Assembly (NCBI RefSeq): GCF_016756595.1 | Contig: NZ_AP023257.1 | Location: 248,001-312,000, forward strand | Source of the DNA: Mesorhizobium sp. L-2-11 | GTDB lineage: Bacteria; Pseudomonadota; Alphaproteobacteria; Rhizobiales; Rhizobiaceae | DNA: 64,000 bases | Reading direction: 5' to 3' | Shown here: piece by piece, positions 1 through 9,170 of the stretch | Layout of the letters: each line of letters begins with the position of its first letter | Position numbering within the stretch: the stretch's first letter is position 1 | Notes under the pieces: generated by a model | Seen by the model: only the letters and a program-made list of their open reading frames with translations | Told to the model about the DNA's origin: nothing | Database searches by the model: none | Program-made: the position numbers and the translations under genes

Positions 1-2
1 AG

Positions 3-1139
3 CGTTCGGAAATCGTGCAGAACCTCGAAGAGGGCCAGGTGGTCGAAGGCGTCGTCAAGAACATCACCGACTATGGTGCGTTCGTCGACCTCGGCGGCAT
101 CGACGGCCTGCTGCATGTCACCGACATGGCATGGCGCCGCGTCAACCATCCGACCGAAATCCTCAACATCGGCCAGACGGTCAAGGTGCAGATCATCCGC
201 ATCAACCAGGAAACCCACCGCATCTCGCTCGGCATGAAGCAGCTCGAGAGCGATCCGTGGTCCGAGATCGGAACGAAATTCCCGATCGGCAAGAAGATCA
301 AGGGCACCGTCACCAACATCACCGACTACGGCGCGTTCGTCGAGCTGGAGCCGGGCATCGAGGGCCTCATCCACGTTTCGGAAATGTCGTGGACGAAGAA
401 GAACGTGCATCCCGGCAAGATCCTGTCGACGACGCAGGAAGTCGACGTGGTGGTGCTCGAGGTCGATCCGGCCAAGCGCCGCATCTCGCTCGGCCTCAAG
501 CAGACGCTCGAGAACCCGTGGCAGGCTTTCGCCAGCAGCCATCCGGTCGGCAGCCAGGTCGAGGGCGAGGTCAAGAACAAGACCGAGTTCGGCCTGTTCA
601 TCGGCCTCGAAGGCGATGTCGACGGCATGGTCCATCTTTCCGACCTCGACTGGACCCGTCCGGGCGAGCAGGTGATCGAGGAGTACAATCGCGGCGACAT
701 CGTCAAGGCGCAGGTGCTCGACGTCGACATCGACAAGGAGCGCATCTCGCTCGGCATCAAGCAGCTGGCCAGGGACACGGCCGGCGAGGCGGCGACATCA
801 GGCGAACTGCGCAAGAACGCGGTCGTCACCTGCGAGGTCACCGGCGTCAAGGATGGCGGTCTGGAAGTTCGGCTGGTCGACAGCGGCATCGAGACCTTCA
901 TCAAGCGCTCCGACCTCAGCCGTGACCGCGACGAGCAGCGCCCCGAGCGCTTCACGGTCGGCCAGAAGGTCGACGCCCGCGTCATCGCCTTCGACAAGAA
1001 GACCCGCAAGCTGCAGGTCTCGATCAAGGCGCTGGAAATCGCCGAAGAGAAGGAAGCGGTCGCCCAGTACGGCTCGACCGACTCCGGCGCTTCGCTGGGC
1101 GACATCCTGGGTGCCGCGCTGAAGAAGCAGGGCAGCTAA
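3..1139 (+). CDS. rpsA: 30S ribosomal protein S1, 3' part (5' end outside window)
   Basis: The reading frame is already open at the first bases of the window (R-S-E-I-V before the first possible GTG at 15), so this is the C-terminal 378 residues of a longer protein; S1 of this group is usually about 560 residues. Four consecutive S1 (OB-fold) repeats are visible, each opening with a G-x-V-x-G-x-V pattern: residues near 10, 97, 184 and 270. The second and third share the NITDYGAFV motif. By family knowledge S1 holds mRNA on the 30S subunit during initiation. The last repeat is the most divergent, as is normal for repeat 6. A strong terminator follows 36 nt after the stop. Confidence 0.96.
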   Translation, partial: RSEIVQNLEEGQVVEGVVKNITDYGAFVDLGGIDGLLHVTDMAWRRVNHPTEILNIGQTVKVQIIRINQETHRISLGMKQLESDPWSEIGTKFPIGKKIKGTVTNITDYGAFVELEPGIEGLIHVSEMSWTKKNVHPGKILSTTQEVDVVVLEVDPAKRRISLGLKQTLENPWQAFASSHPVGSQVEGEVKNKTEFGLFIGLEGDVDGMVHLSDLDWTRPGEQVIEEYNRGDIVKAQVLDVDIDKERISLGIKQLARDTAGEAATSGELRKNAVVTCEVTGVKDGGLEVRLVDSGIETFIKRSDLSRDRDEQRPERFTVGQKVDARVIAFDKKTRKLQVSIKALEIAEEKEAVAQYGSTDSGASLGDILGAALKKQGS

Positions 1140-1174
1140 ATCTGCAAACGCCGCGCCTCGCGCGGCCTGTAAAC

Positions 1175-1208
1175 AAACCCCGCCGGAGCGATCCGGCGGG
1201 GTTTTTTG
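1175..1208 (+). terminator. Rho-independent terminator of rpsA, probably bidirectional
   Basis: A 10-bp perfect GC-rich stem (1178-1187 pairing with 1192-1201) closes a GCGA tetraloop and is followed by a run of six T. Upstream A residues (AAACAAA) pair with the T tract, so the structure could also terminate the minus-strand SDR gene that ends at 1285. Confidence 0.93.
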
Positions 1209-1284
1209 TTTGACCATGGTCAGAGCATCGGACAAAGCGTGGCAAAGCCGATTTTGGGAAATCCGAGTTCAACAAAAAGAGAGA

Positions 1285-1992
1285 TCAGGCTCTGCCGTAA
1301 AGCGGCACCAGAGTGCCGCTCATCGCCAGATTGGCCGGCGAAGCGAGGTAGGCAATGGCCTCCGCCGCCGCTTCGAGGCTGACCCATTTGCTGAAATCGG
1401 CATCCGGCATGTCCGCCCGGGTGGCCGGCGTGTCGAGGATCGAGGGCGCGACCGCGTTGACCAGGATGCCCTTGCCCTTGAGTTCTTCCGCCATCGCCAC
1501 CGTCATTGCCGCGACCGCCGCCTTGCTGGCGGCATAGGCGACTATGCCGGAACCGCGCCGCAGATCGAGCCCGGCGCGCGCCGTGACATTGACGATGCGG
1601 CCCGACACGGAAGATCCCAGCATCGAGCGGATCGCCGCGCGGCAGCACAGGAAAGTGGTGCGGGCGTTGGTGTCCATCATTTCGGCAAAGGACGCGGGCT
1701 CGATCTTCTCGACCGGCGCGGCGGTGAAGCCGCCGGCCAGATGGATGGATGCCCACAAATCCGTTACACTGGCGTAGAACGCATCGACCTTGGCGGGGTC
1801 GGCGAGATCAACATTGTGCGCCAGTCTGACGCGCTCATGTGCCGGGAAGGGAAAATGCGCGGGCGCGGCGGCATGGGCATTGGGCACATGGCAGATCGCG
1901 CCCTGCTCCAGCAGTTTGCCGACAACCGCGCCACCGAGCGCCCCGGTGCCGCCGGTCACCACAACATGCCTGCCGTCCAGTGTATCCGTCAT
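1285..1992 (-). CDS. SDR family NAD(P)-dependent oxidoreductase
   Basis: A 235-residue classical short-chain dehydrogenase/reductase. It shows the Rossmann dinucleotide motif TGGTGALG (residues 13-20), the N-x-A-G-like strand HLAGGF, the catalytic YAASK (Tyr153, Lys157) and a PG-less C-terminal substrate region. The serine that normally precedes the active Tyr, in the NVSS position, appears here as NVTA, so Ala may occupy the catalytic Ser place. The substrate is unknown. The gene is convergent with rpsA and lies about 165 nt downstream of the TPP enzyme on the same strand, so it could be the last gene of that operon. ATG start at 1992. Confidence 0.85.
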   Translation of the reverse strand: MTDTLDGRHVVVTGGTGALGGAVVGKLLEQGAICHVPNAHAAAPAHFPFPAHERVRLAHNVDLADPAKVDAFYASVTDLWASIHLAGGFTAAPVEKIEPASFAEMMDTNARTTFLCCRAAIRSMLGSSVSGRIVNVTARAGLDLRRGSGIVAYAASKAAVAAMTVAMAEELKGKGILVNAVAPSILDTPATRADMPDADFSKWVSLEAAAEAIAYLASPANLAMSGTLVPLYGRA

Positions 1993-2157
1993 CTTCGACC
2001 GCTCCAGTCACTCATATGCCGCTGCTCGCCGCCGCCGAAGGTCGCGCCTTTCGCGCGATCACTCAACCGAAATCTCGATAACGCAGCGTCGTTTGCGCTC
2101 GTCAAGCCGGCGGCCATCCGACGCGGATCCATCCCCAGGCAGACGCTGCCACAGCAC

Positions 2158-3738
2158 TCAATCGACAGTGATCTCGATGACATACGGCAGTCCGGTCGCC
2201 CGCGCGCGCTTGAGTGCGTCTGCCAGATGACCGATGCCGGCGAGCCGCTCGGCGGCGATGCCATAGGCCTCGGCCAGCTTGCAGAAATCAGGCGGCGCCG
2301 GCGAGACGCCGACCGGCTCGACGCCGACATCGAGCATCGAGGTTTCGATTTCGCGATAGCCGAGATTGTTCCAGACGACGAAGATCACCGGTGCCGCAGC
2401 GTCGAGCGCGGCGCCAAGCTCCGGCAGCGTGAACTGGAAACCACCGTCGCCGGTGAGACAAACGACCGGCGCATCAGGCACGGCAAGCGCCGCGCCGATC
2501 GCCGCCGGCGCACCATAGCCCAGCGCGCCGAAGCCGGTTGCGGCGTTGAACCAGCCGCCCGGACGGTCGTGATCGTAATAGAGGTTGGCGGCGTAGACCG
2601 GCTGGGTCGAATCGCCGACGATGATCGAGCCCGGCAATGCATCACGGATCATCTCGACGGCGCGGGTTTGCGCCTGGAGGGCCGGGGCCATTTCGGCAAA
2701 GGCCGCTTGCCTTGTCGCAGCGGCGCGAGCCGGACCGTCGCCCGATGGCGGCTGGTCCGTACCAATCTCGACAAGCAGCGCCTCGAGTGCTGCGCCGCAA
2801 TCGGCATGGATCGAAATCCGGGCGGGCCGGCGGGCAAGCTGGTCGGCGCCAATGTCGATGCGGATCAGATTGGACGGCAGGACAAAGCCGCCGTCACTGT
2901 ATCCGTCGTAGTCGGTCGGACCGAATTCGGTGCCGGCGGCAATGACCAGATCGGCGTCGGCCATCAATGCACGCACCGCCTTGAGACTGGGGCTGGCCGG
3001 CACGCCGAGCGGATGGCGATGCAGCAGGCCGCGGGCATTGGCCGTCTGGACAACCGGCGCTCCCAGCCTTTCGGCAAGGCGCTGCAACGGCGCTTCGGCT
3101 CTCTTGGCGCCGCCGCCGGCAAGGATCAGAGGGCGGCCGGCAGCCGCGCAAAGTTTTGCCGTCTCTGCTATCGCCGCCGGATCCGGCGCGGGCGGCGCGA
3201 CATTCGTCAGCAAAGCAGCGATGCTGTCGGCCGGCTTGACCATGATATCGGTCGGGATCTCGATATGGACCGGACCCGGACGCGACGACGAAAACAGGGC
3301 GAAGGCGCGGGCAAGAACGCCCGGCAGTTGGTCGGCGTCGGTGACACGGTGCGAAAACAGCGCGACCTTCTCCATCATACCGCGCTGGTCGGGCAGTTCG
3401 TGCAGATGGCCAAGTCCCTTGCCCAGTGTCGGCGTGGCGTTGACGCCCGAGATCACCAGCATCGGAACCGAATCGGCACGGGCCTGGCCCATGGCGGTGA
3501 TGGTGTTGGTCAGCCCCGGTCCGGTGATGACGAAGGCGACGCCGGGCCTGCCGCCGGCGCGCGCATAGCCGTCGGCCATGAACCCGGCGCCCTGCTCGTG
3601 ACGCGGGGTGACGTGGCGGATCTTCGAGCGCGCCAAGCCGCGATAGAGTTCGACCGTATGCACCCCCGGAATGCCGAAAACCGTGTCGACATCATGGGCT
3701 TCGAGCAAAGTGATGAGCGCTTCGCCGACTGTCGTCAT
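2158..3738 (-). CDS. aruI: TPP-dependent decarboxylase, probable 5-guanidino-2-oxopentanoate decarboxylase
   Basis: A 526-residue acetolactate-synthase-fold enzyme with three domains. The N-terminal PYR domain carries the TPP-activating Glu48 in PRHEQGAGF. A central domain follows, then a C-terminal PP domain with the GDGGFQ...NN metal/TPP motif. The N-terminus (GIPGVHTVELYRGL) resembles proteins annotated as 2-ketoarginine decarboxylases of the arginine transaminase pathway, which make 4-guanidinobutyraldehyde; that assignment is from memory of the family. The ATG overlaps the upstream amidinotransferase stop by 4 nt (ATGA), indicating translational coupling. It sits opposite a basic/polar amino-acid importer, which supports an arginine-derivative role. 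A generic acetolactate-synthase-like enzyme is the alternative. Confidence 0.82.
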   Translation of the reverse strand: MTTVGEALITLLEAHDVDTVFGIPGVHTVELYRGLARSKIRHVTPRHEQGAGFMADGYARAGGRPGVAFVITGPGLTNTITAMGQARADSVPMLVISGVNATPTLGKGLGHLHELPDQRGMMEKVALFSHRVTDADQLPGVLARAFALFSSSRPGPVHIEIPTDIMVKPADSIAALLTNVAPPAPDPAAIAETAKLCAAAGRPLILAGGGAKRAEAPLQRLAERLGAPVVQTANARGLLHRHPLGVPASPSLKAVRALMADADLVIAAGTEFGPTDYDGYSDGGFVLPSNLIRIDIGADQLARRPARISIHADCGAALEALLVEIGTDQPPSGDGPARAAATRQAAFAEMAPALQAQTRAVEMIRDALPGSIIVGDSTQPVYAANLYYDHDRPGGWFNAATGFGALGYGAPAAIGAALAVPDAPVVCLTGDGGFQFTLPELGAALDAAAPVIFVVWNNLGYREIETSMLDVGVEPVGVSPAPPDFCKLAEAYGIAAERLAGIGHLADALKRARATGLPYVIEITVD

Positions 3739-4610
3739 TGTCTGAGCACCGGACGTGTGAGGCAGGTAGGTCCGCCCTCGCAGGCGATGCACAGCGCGTC
3801 CGCCTCGAAGGCTGAAACCCTGCAGCCGGCTGCCGCCATGGCCGCCGCCGTCTTCGGGAAGCCGGCAACGGCGATCACCTCGCGCGGCGCGGTCGGCAGC
3901 ACATTGAGGCTGAGGCCGTTGGAGGCGAAGAACTCCCCGGCGTCGCCTTCGACCAGGCGAATGCCTCGCGCCCGCAGCATCTGGTAGAAGGCAGCCGGCA
4001 AAAGCGGTGCATAGACCAGCGCCAGATCGTCGGCGAGCGGACTGATCACCGACATCAGATGCAGGCAGGCGTCCTCGCCATGCCAGAGCGGCAGGTCGTA
4101 GCCATAGACCTGGATACCCTTTGGGGTGAGCAGGTTGGCGAGTTGCTGGATGCCGTCCTGGTTGGTGCGCACGCCGCGGCCGACGGCCAGGGTCCGTAAA
4201 TCCACCCAGACGCAATCGCCGCCCTCGACCTGTCCGGGAGGCTCGATGCGGCCGAGGATAGGCACGCCCATGCGCTTGTAGGCCGCCTCGTGCAGGCCGG
4301 GCTCGGCCCGGCGCAACGCCTTGCCCATGGCAAGGATGACGGCGCCGTGGTCGGTCATCAACGAAGGATCATGCGTGAAGACCGAATCGGCGAGCCCGTC
4401 ATCGGCGTCGGTCAGCCATTCGATCGCGGCGCCGGATGCCAGAACCAGCGTCGTCAGCGCCTCATGCTGGGCGGCGGCCTTTTGCGGATCGAAGCCCGCA
4501 CCGTAGTGCCATTCCGATGCTTTGGCGCGGGCCATGGCGCTTGCGGCGGACCGCATCAGCACACGCTGCAGGGGCCCGGCCATGGACTGCGACCCGTATG
4601 CTTTACCCAC
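3735..4610 (-). CDS. Amidinotransferase-fold hydrolase (dimethylargininase / arginine-deiminase-like)
   Basis: A 291-residue guanidino-group-modifying enzyme (pentein fold). Visible family features are an EGGD segment near residue 150, a catalytic-type His in the DACLHLM stretch and the nucleophile-type Cys in EGGPTCLTRP close to the C-terminus, as expected for dimethylarginine dimethylaminohydrolase and relatives. The likely products would be citrulline plus an amine, but the substrate is inferred. The start is GTG at 4610, with GGAG just upstream; TTG at 4613 is an alternative. The stop overlaps the TPP decarboxylase start, so the two are co-translated. Divergent from the ABC importer at 4799. 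Confidence 0.82.
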   Translation of the reverse strand: MGKAYGSQSMAGPLQRVLMRSAASAMARAKASEWHYGAGFDPQKAAAQHEALTTLVLASGAAIEWLTDADDGLADSVFTHDPSLMTDHGAVILAMGKALRRAEPGLHEAAYKRMGVPILGRIEPPGQVEGGDCVWVDLRTLAVGRGVRTNQDGIQQLANLLTPKGIQVYGYDLPLWHGEDACLHLMSVISPLADDLALVYAPLLPAAFYQMLRARGIRLVEGDAGEFFASNGLSLNVLPTAPREVIAVAGFPKTAAAMAAAGCRVSAFEADALCIACEGGPTCLTRPVLRQ

Positions 4611-4798
4611 CAAGTGCTCCCTTTACATCCCATCCAGCCAATAGCCACTCGGCGAGCCGCGATCAATGGTCCAAAAAGCATGGTTGACGGAGACAAGCGG
4701 AACGGTCCATCTTGAGAATGAAAAATCTGTCCAGTGATGGTAATGGGTAAAAAATTCCAGCAGCGACGGCTCCAGCCACTTCGTGAGGCACCGCAAAG

Positions 4799-5614
4799 GT
4801 GATCGCGCAAGGCACGGCCCCCGCCCTGAACTACACGGCGCAGAACGACGCCGCCGAAGCCATCCATGTCGAGAACCTGCATAAAAGATTCGGCGAACTG
4901 CATGTGCTGAAAGGCGTTTCGCTGTCGGCGCGTGACGGCGAGGTCATCGCCATCATCGGCGGCAGCGGCTCGGGCAAGTCGACGCTGCTGCGCTGCATCA
5001 ATTGCCTGGAGAACCCGACCAGCGGGATCGTTCGCGTCAATGGCGAGGAGATCCGGATGAAGGCCGACAGTCACGGCCACACCGTTCCCGCCGACCGCAA
5101 GCAGATCGAGCGCATCCGCTCCAGGCTCGGCATGGTCTTTCAGAATTTCAATTTGTGGAGCCACATGACGCTGATCGAGAACGTCATCGAGGTTCCGGTG
5201 CATGTTCTGGGCGTCAGGCGCGACGTGGCCATCGCCGAGGCGGAAAAGCTGCTCGCCCGCGTCGGCCTGGCCGAAAAGCGCGACGTCTATCCAGCCTATC
5301 TGTCGGGCGGCCAGCAGCAGCGTGCGGCCATCGCCCGGGCGCTGGCCATCAATCCGCGGGTCATGCTGTTCGACGAGCCGACCTCAGCGCTCGACCCGGA
5401 ACTGATCGGCGAGGTGCTGAAGGTGATCGGCGATCTGGCGCGCGAGGGCCGCACCATGGTGCTGGTCACCCACGAGATGAAGTTCGCCCGCGAGGTCGCG
5501 ACGCATGTCGTCTACCTCTACAACGGACAGGTCGAGGAGGAAGGGCCGCCGGAGCAGATCTTCGGCGCGCCGAAATCCGAAAGGCTGAAGCAGTTTCTGC
5601 GCAATGTTGGATGA
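4799..5614 (+). CDS. Polar amino-acid ABC transporter, ATP-binding protein
   Basis: A 271-residue HisP/GlnQ-type ATPase with Walker A GGSGSGKST (residues 54-62), Q-loop VFQNFNLW, signature LSGGQQQR, Walker B VMLFDEPTSALD and the switch His in VLVTHEM. It powers import of polar or basic amino acids at the inner membrane. GTG start. The first about 20 residues precede the conserved core, so a slightly later start is possible. It leads an apparent operon with a periplasmic binding protein and two permeases, and is transcribed away from the amidinotransferase gene across a 188-nt divergent intergenic region. Confidence 0.93.
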   Translation: MIAQGTAPALNYTAQNDAAEAIHVENLHKRFGELHVLKGVSLSARDGEVIAIIGGSGSGKSTLLRCINCLENPTSGIVRVNGEEIRMKADSHGHTVPADRKQIERIRSRLGMVFQNFNLWSHMTLIENVIEVPVHVLGVRRDVAIAEAEKLLARVGLAEKRDVYPAYLSGGQQQRAAIARALAINPRVMLFDEPTSALDPELIGEVLKVIGDLAREGRTMVLVTHEMKFAREVATHVVYLYNGQVEEEGPPEQIFGAPKSERLKQFLRNVG

Positions 5615-5669
5615 CTTGCGAGAAAGCAGACGGGAACGTCAAAACCAAGAAAACGGGAGAACTGAATAA

Positions 5670-6464
5670 ATGAAACCTTTTCTCAAAACAGCGCTCGCGG
5701 CCACGCTGATCGCGTTGTCGGGCGCATTTTCGGCAAGCGCCGAACAGATTAAGGTGGGTTTTTCGCCTGAAGCCTATCCCCCGTTTTACTCGCAGGATGC
5801 TTCCGGCAACTGGGGTGGCTGGGAAGTGGACATCGTCAACGCCATCTGCAGCGAAGCCAAGCTGGATTGCGTATTGACGCCAATCCCGTGGGACGGCCTT
5901 ATCCCGTCGCTTAAAACCAAGAAGATCGACGCGATCATGAATTCGATGTCCATTACCGACGAACGCAAGAAGGAAATCGATTTTTCGGAGAAATACTACA
6001 ATACGCCGACTGCGGTGATCGGCGCCAAGGATCAGAAATTCGATGCGACGCCAGAGGGGCTGAACGCCAAGATAGTCGGCGTTCAGGCGTCCACGGTGCA
6101 CGCTGCTTACGCCAAGAAGCACTTCACCGATGCTGCCGAGATCAAAGAATACCAGACGCAGGACGAGGCAAATCAGGATCTCGCCGCCGGCCGGATCGAT
6201 GCCACTCAGGCCGATTCGATCGCGCTCGACGCATTTTTGAAGTCGGATCAAGGCAAAGCGTGCTGCGACCTCAAAGGTTATGTCGCACCGGACCTTGAAG
6301 TGCTCGGGCCTGGCGTCGGCGCCGGCGTACGCCAAGGCGACACCGAGCTCAAGGACAAGCTCAATGCCGCAATCAAGGCCATCCGCGCCAATGGCAAGTA
6401 TGCCGAAATCACCAAGAAGTACTTCGACTTCGACATCTACGGCGAAGAGTCTCAGTCCAACTGA
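5670..6464 (+). CDS. Amino-acid ABC transporter, periplasmic substrate-binding protein
   Basis: A 264-residue family-3 solute-binding protein. The N-terminus is a classical signal peptide (Lys4/Lys6, hydrophobic core, cleavage after ASA near residue 24). The mature part begins EQIKVGFSPEAYPPF, and GWEVDIVNAI and KKIDAIMNSMSI follow, typical of lysine/arginine/ornithine or cystine binders. A GGGAG-like ribosome site (cgggaga) precedes the ATG. It lies 55 nt after the ATPase gene and before two permeases. The exact ligand cannot be read from sequence; a cationic or guanidino amino acid is suggested by the divergent arginine-type enzymes. Confidence 0.92.
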   Translation: MKPFLKTALAATLIALSGAFSASAEQIKVGFSPEAYPPFYSQDASGNWGGWEVDIVNAICSEAKLDCVLTPIPWDGLIPSLKTKKIDAIMNSMSITDERKKEIDFSEKYYNTPTAVIGAKDQKFDATPEGLNAKIVGVQASTVHAAYAKKHFTDAAEIKEYQTQDEANQDLAAGRIDATQADSIALDAFLKSDQGKACCDLKGYVAPDLEVLGPGVGAGVRQGDTELKDKLNAAIKAIRANGKYAEITKKYFDFDIYGEESQSN

Positions 6465-6568
6465 CGGCAGCGGCATCAAGCCGGGCATGCCTAGCCGCCA
6501 TCGTCGCGATGGCACGTCCGGCTTGATACATCATCGGCGCCTCAACCCGGAAGTCCAGGGGACATAAG

Positions 6569-7321
6569 CTGAGCGACGTTCTCGCCACCATCTTCGGAGC
6601 CAGTTCGCTGGAATTGCTCTCCTTCCAGCCGCCGAACGGCAGGGGTCTCAGCCTTCTACAAGGGTTGGCAAACTCCGTCGGAATTGCTTTCGGCTCCTTT
6701 GGAATCGGCCTCGTGATCGGCGTCGGCGGCGCTTATGGCAAGCTCTATGGCGGGCCAGTGGTCCGTGACCTGTTGGAAGTCTATACCACTGTGGTCCGAG
6801 CCGTGCCCGAACTGGTGCTGATCCTGCTGCTTTATTTCGCTGGTACCGACCTCATCAACCAGTTGCTCACCGCGCTCGGCCATGCCGCAATTGATATCAA
6901 CGGTGTTGTCGCCGGGATAGGCGTGCTCGGGGTCGTGCAGGGCGCCTACTCTACCGAAGTCTTGCGCGGCGCGATTCTCGGCATTCCGCAAGGCCAGATC
7001 GAAGCCGCGCGGGCGTTTGGAATGCCCCCCGGCCTGCTTCTGAGGCGTATCACGCTACCTGCGATGCTGCCCTTCGCCATCCCAGGGCTAGCAAATCTGT
7101 GGCTGATCGCCACCAAGGACACCGCGCTTCTCGCGATAGTCGGCGTCAATGAACTGACGCAAACCACACGGACGGCAGCCGGCGCGACGAAGGCTTATTT
7201 CACCTTCTTCATGGCGGCGGGCGCGCTCTATCTCGTTCTCACCCTCGTCTCCAACGTCGTCATCGGGCGTGTTGAGCGCTGGGCGCGACGCGGCATGCCT
7301 TCGATCGTGGGAACTCACTGA
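6569..7321 (+). CDS. Amino-acid ABC transporter permease (HisQ-like)
   Basis: A polytopic permease of the His/Glu/Gln/Arg family with the cytoplasmic EAA loop: GAILGIPQGQIEAARAFGM, then LPAMLPFAIPGL. About five hydrophobic segments are visible. Start choice is uncertain. A TTG at 6614 gives 235 residues, but the frame stays open upstream and a CTG at 6569 follows a good ribosome site (AGGGGA, about 7 nt away), giving 250 residues beginning (M)SDVLATIFG. I chose 6569. The stop TGA overlaps the next permease ATG by one base, so the two permeases are coupled and probably form a heterodimer. Confidence 0.85.
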   Translation: MSDVLATIFGASSLELLSFQPPNGRGLSLLQGLANSVGIAFGSFGIGLVIGVGGAYGKLYGGPVVRDLLEVYTTVVRAVPELVLILLLYFAGTDLINQLLTALGHAAIDINGVVAGIGVLGVVQGAYSTEVLRGAILGIPQGQIEAARAFGMPPGLLLRRITLPAMLPFAIPGLANLWLIATKDTALLAIVGVNELTQTTRTAAGATKAYFTFFMAAGALYLVLTLVSNVVIGRVERWARRGMPSIVGTH

Positions 7322-8133
7322 TGGCGGCTGCCCAAACCCCGGTCATTAACGCCGCCGCCCGAGCTTCGCTCTGGATGCGCCCACATCGGATAGCGCTGAT
7401 CCTGATCGCGCTGGTTGTCATATTGGCGTCGATTTTCCTCATGCGCTGGGATTGGCTGCCCACCTACCTGCCGCTGGCTTTGCAGGGCATATGGCGGACC
7501 ATATGGCTGCTGGTGGTGACGTCGGCTCTGGGCATCACCCTCGCTATCCCCCTCGGCCTCGCGCAGGTGATCGGCCCGCCGATTCTGAGTGTTCCGGCCA
7601 AGGTGTTCTGCACGGTTATTCGTGGTACGCCGCTGCTGCTCCAACTCTGGCTGCTCTACTTCGGGCTCGGTTCGCTGTTCCCACAATTTCCGTGGATCCG
7701 CGAGTCGTTCCTCTGGCCCATTCTTAGGCAGGCATGGCCTTACGCGGTTCTTTCGCTGACGATTTCCTATGCTGGCTACGAAGGCGAAATAATGCGTGGC
7801 GCCTTCGCAGCCGTACCAAAAGGTCAACTCGAGGCGGCCCGAGCTTTCGGCATGAGCCGTTGGAAAATGTTCAGGCGAGTATGGCTTCCGCAGGCGATCC
7901 ACCGGGCGCTGCCGACGCTGGCCGGCGAAACCGTTCTACAGCTGAAGGCAACACCACTGGTGGCAACCATAACCATGGTCGACATCTATGCCGTAGCCTC
8001 GAGGGTGCGCCAGGATCTGTTCGTCACCTACGAACCCTTGCTGCTTCTGGCGTTGGTCTATATGGCCATCACGGGTATCCTGGTCTTCGGCTTCCGCCGG
8101 CTCGAGGCGCGGATTCCGAACCGGCTCGGCTGA
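7321..8133 (+). CDS. Amino-acid ABC transporter permease (HisM-like)
   Basis: A 270-residue inner-membrane permease. A cytoplasmic N-terminus (MAAAQTPVINAAARAS) leads into a first long hydrophobic segment near residues 24-42. The EAA loop (GAFAAVPKGQLEAARAFGM, then LPQAIHRALPTLAGE) marks contact with the ATPase. The ATG overlaps the previous permease stop (TGATG). It completes a four-component importer (ATPase, binding protein, two permeases). An Ldh-family dehydrogenase begins 35 nt downstream and probably belongs to the same transcript. Confidence 0.92.
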   Translation: MAAAQTPVINAAARASLWMRPHRIALILIALVVILASIFLMRWDWLPTYLPLALQGIWRTIWLLVVTSALGITLAIPLGLAQVIGPPILSVPAKVFCTVIRGTPLLLQLWLLYFGLGSLFPQFPWIRESFLWPILRQAWPYAVLSLTISYAGYEGEIMRGAFAAVPKGQLEAARAFGMSRWKMFRRVWLPQAIHRALPTLAGETVLQLKATPLVATITMVDIYAVASRVRQDLFVTYEPLLLLALVYMAITGILVFGFRRLEARIPNRLG

Positions 8134-8168
8134 CATCGAGACAGTTTCACGAATTCAGGACTTACGAA

Positions 8169-9170
8169 ATGCAACTTAGTCTCGACCAGGCGACAGGGCT
8201 GTGCCGGATGGCGGCGCTCGGCGCCGGCGCCAATGAGGAAGCGGCGCAGTCGCTTGCAGCCTCCATCGTAGCGGCCGAGGCGGAAGGTCTGTCGACGGTC
8301 GGACTGTCGCATTTCATCGACTATCTCGAAGCGCTGGAGGCCGGCCGCATCGACGGCAAGGCCGAGCCGGTCATCACCAGGCCGGCTTTGGCGATCTATC
8401 TCTCCGACGCACGCGGCGGTCTGGCGCATACCGGCTTCGATCGCACCATCGACGATCTTGCCAAGGCTGCGCGCCTGTTCGGCGTCGCCATCTTTTCGCA
8501 GAAAAACGCCTATACATGCGGCGCGCTCGGCTATTTCACCGGACGGCTGGCCGCGCAGGGGCTGGTGTCCTTCGCCGCGACCAATGGACCGGCCGTGCTT
8601 GCCGGCTCCGGCTCGGTCAAGCCGGTCTATTGCACCAACCCGATGTCCTTCGCCGCGCCCGCCGCCGACGGAGCGCCGCTGGTGATCGACCAGTCGTCGA
8701 GCGCCACCGCCTTTGTGAACATCCGCAAGGCGGCCGAGGACGGCAAGAGAATTCCAGAAGGCTGGGCACTGGACGCGAGCGGCAACCCGACCACCGATCC
8801 TGCCGCCGCCATGAAAGGCGCGATGCTAGCCTTCGGCGGCCAGCGCGGCGCCAACATCGCACTTATGGTCGAAGTGCTGGCGGCGGGCCTGTCGGGCGCC
8901 AACTGGTCGCTCGATGCGCCATGGTTCACCGACGGCCCGGACAGTCCCGGAACCGGCCTCTTCGTGCTGGCCGTCGAGCCCAAGCTGCTCGATCCGAATT
9001 TCGAGAAGCGGATGAAGGATCAACTCGACCGGTTGCGCCGCCGCTACGGCGTGCATGTGCCCGGCCGTGCCCGGGCCGAAGCGGCGGAGAAGGCAGCGGC
9101 ACGGGGCATAAGTGCTCCGAAAGCCGTGGTGCAGCGGATCTCCGAATTCGCCGCTCGGTATTCTTCCTGA
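8169..9170 (+). CDS. Ldh/YlbC-family NAD(P)-dependent oxidoreductase
   Basis: A 333-residue member of the malate/L-lactate dehydrogenase type-2 family, which also includes delta1-piperideine-2-carboxylate / delta1-pyrroline-2-carboxylate reductases. Family signatures are GLSTVGLSHFIDY, AATNGPAVLAGSG, YCTNPMSFAAPA and SSSATAFVNIRKAAEDG. These enzymes reduce 2-oxo acids or cyclic imines with NAD(P)H in the cytoplasm. A cyclic-imine or 2-ketoarginine-related substrate would fit the neighbouring ketoarginine-decarboxylase-like gene and importer, but that is inference. ATG at 8169 with AGGA upstream. Its stop lies at the first base of the direct repeat that leads into the IS region. Confidence 0.85.
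   Translation: MQLSLDQATGLCRMAALGAGANEEAAQSLAASIVAAEAEGLSTVGLSHFIDYLEALEAGRIDGKAEPVITRPALAIYLSDARGGLAHTGFDRTIDDLAKAARLFGVAIFSQKNAYTCGALGYFTGRLAAQGLVSFAATNGPAVLAGSGSVKPVYCTNPMSFAAPAADGAPLVIDQSSSATAFVNIRKAAEDGKRIPEGWALDASGNPTTDPAAAMKGAMLAFGGQRGANIALMVEVLAAGLSGANWSLDAPWFTDGPDSPGTGLFVLAVEPKLLDPNFEKRMKDQLDRLRRRYGVHVPGRARAEAAEKAAARGISAPKAVVQRISEFAARYSS

Noticed and set aside
1210..3987. Very long plus-strand open frame (over 900 codons) opposite the SDR and TPP-enzyme genes
   Set aside because: Arg/Gly/Asp-rich translation without any family motif; it is an antisense shadow produced by high-GC codon bias of the minus-strand genes.
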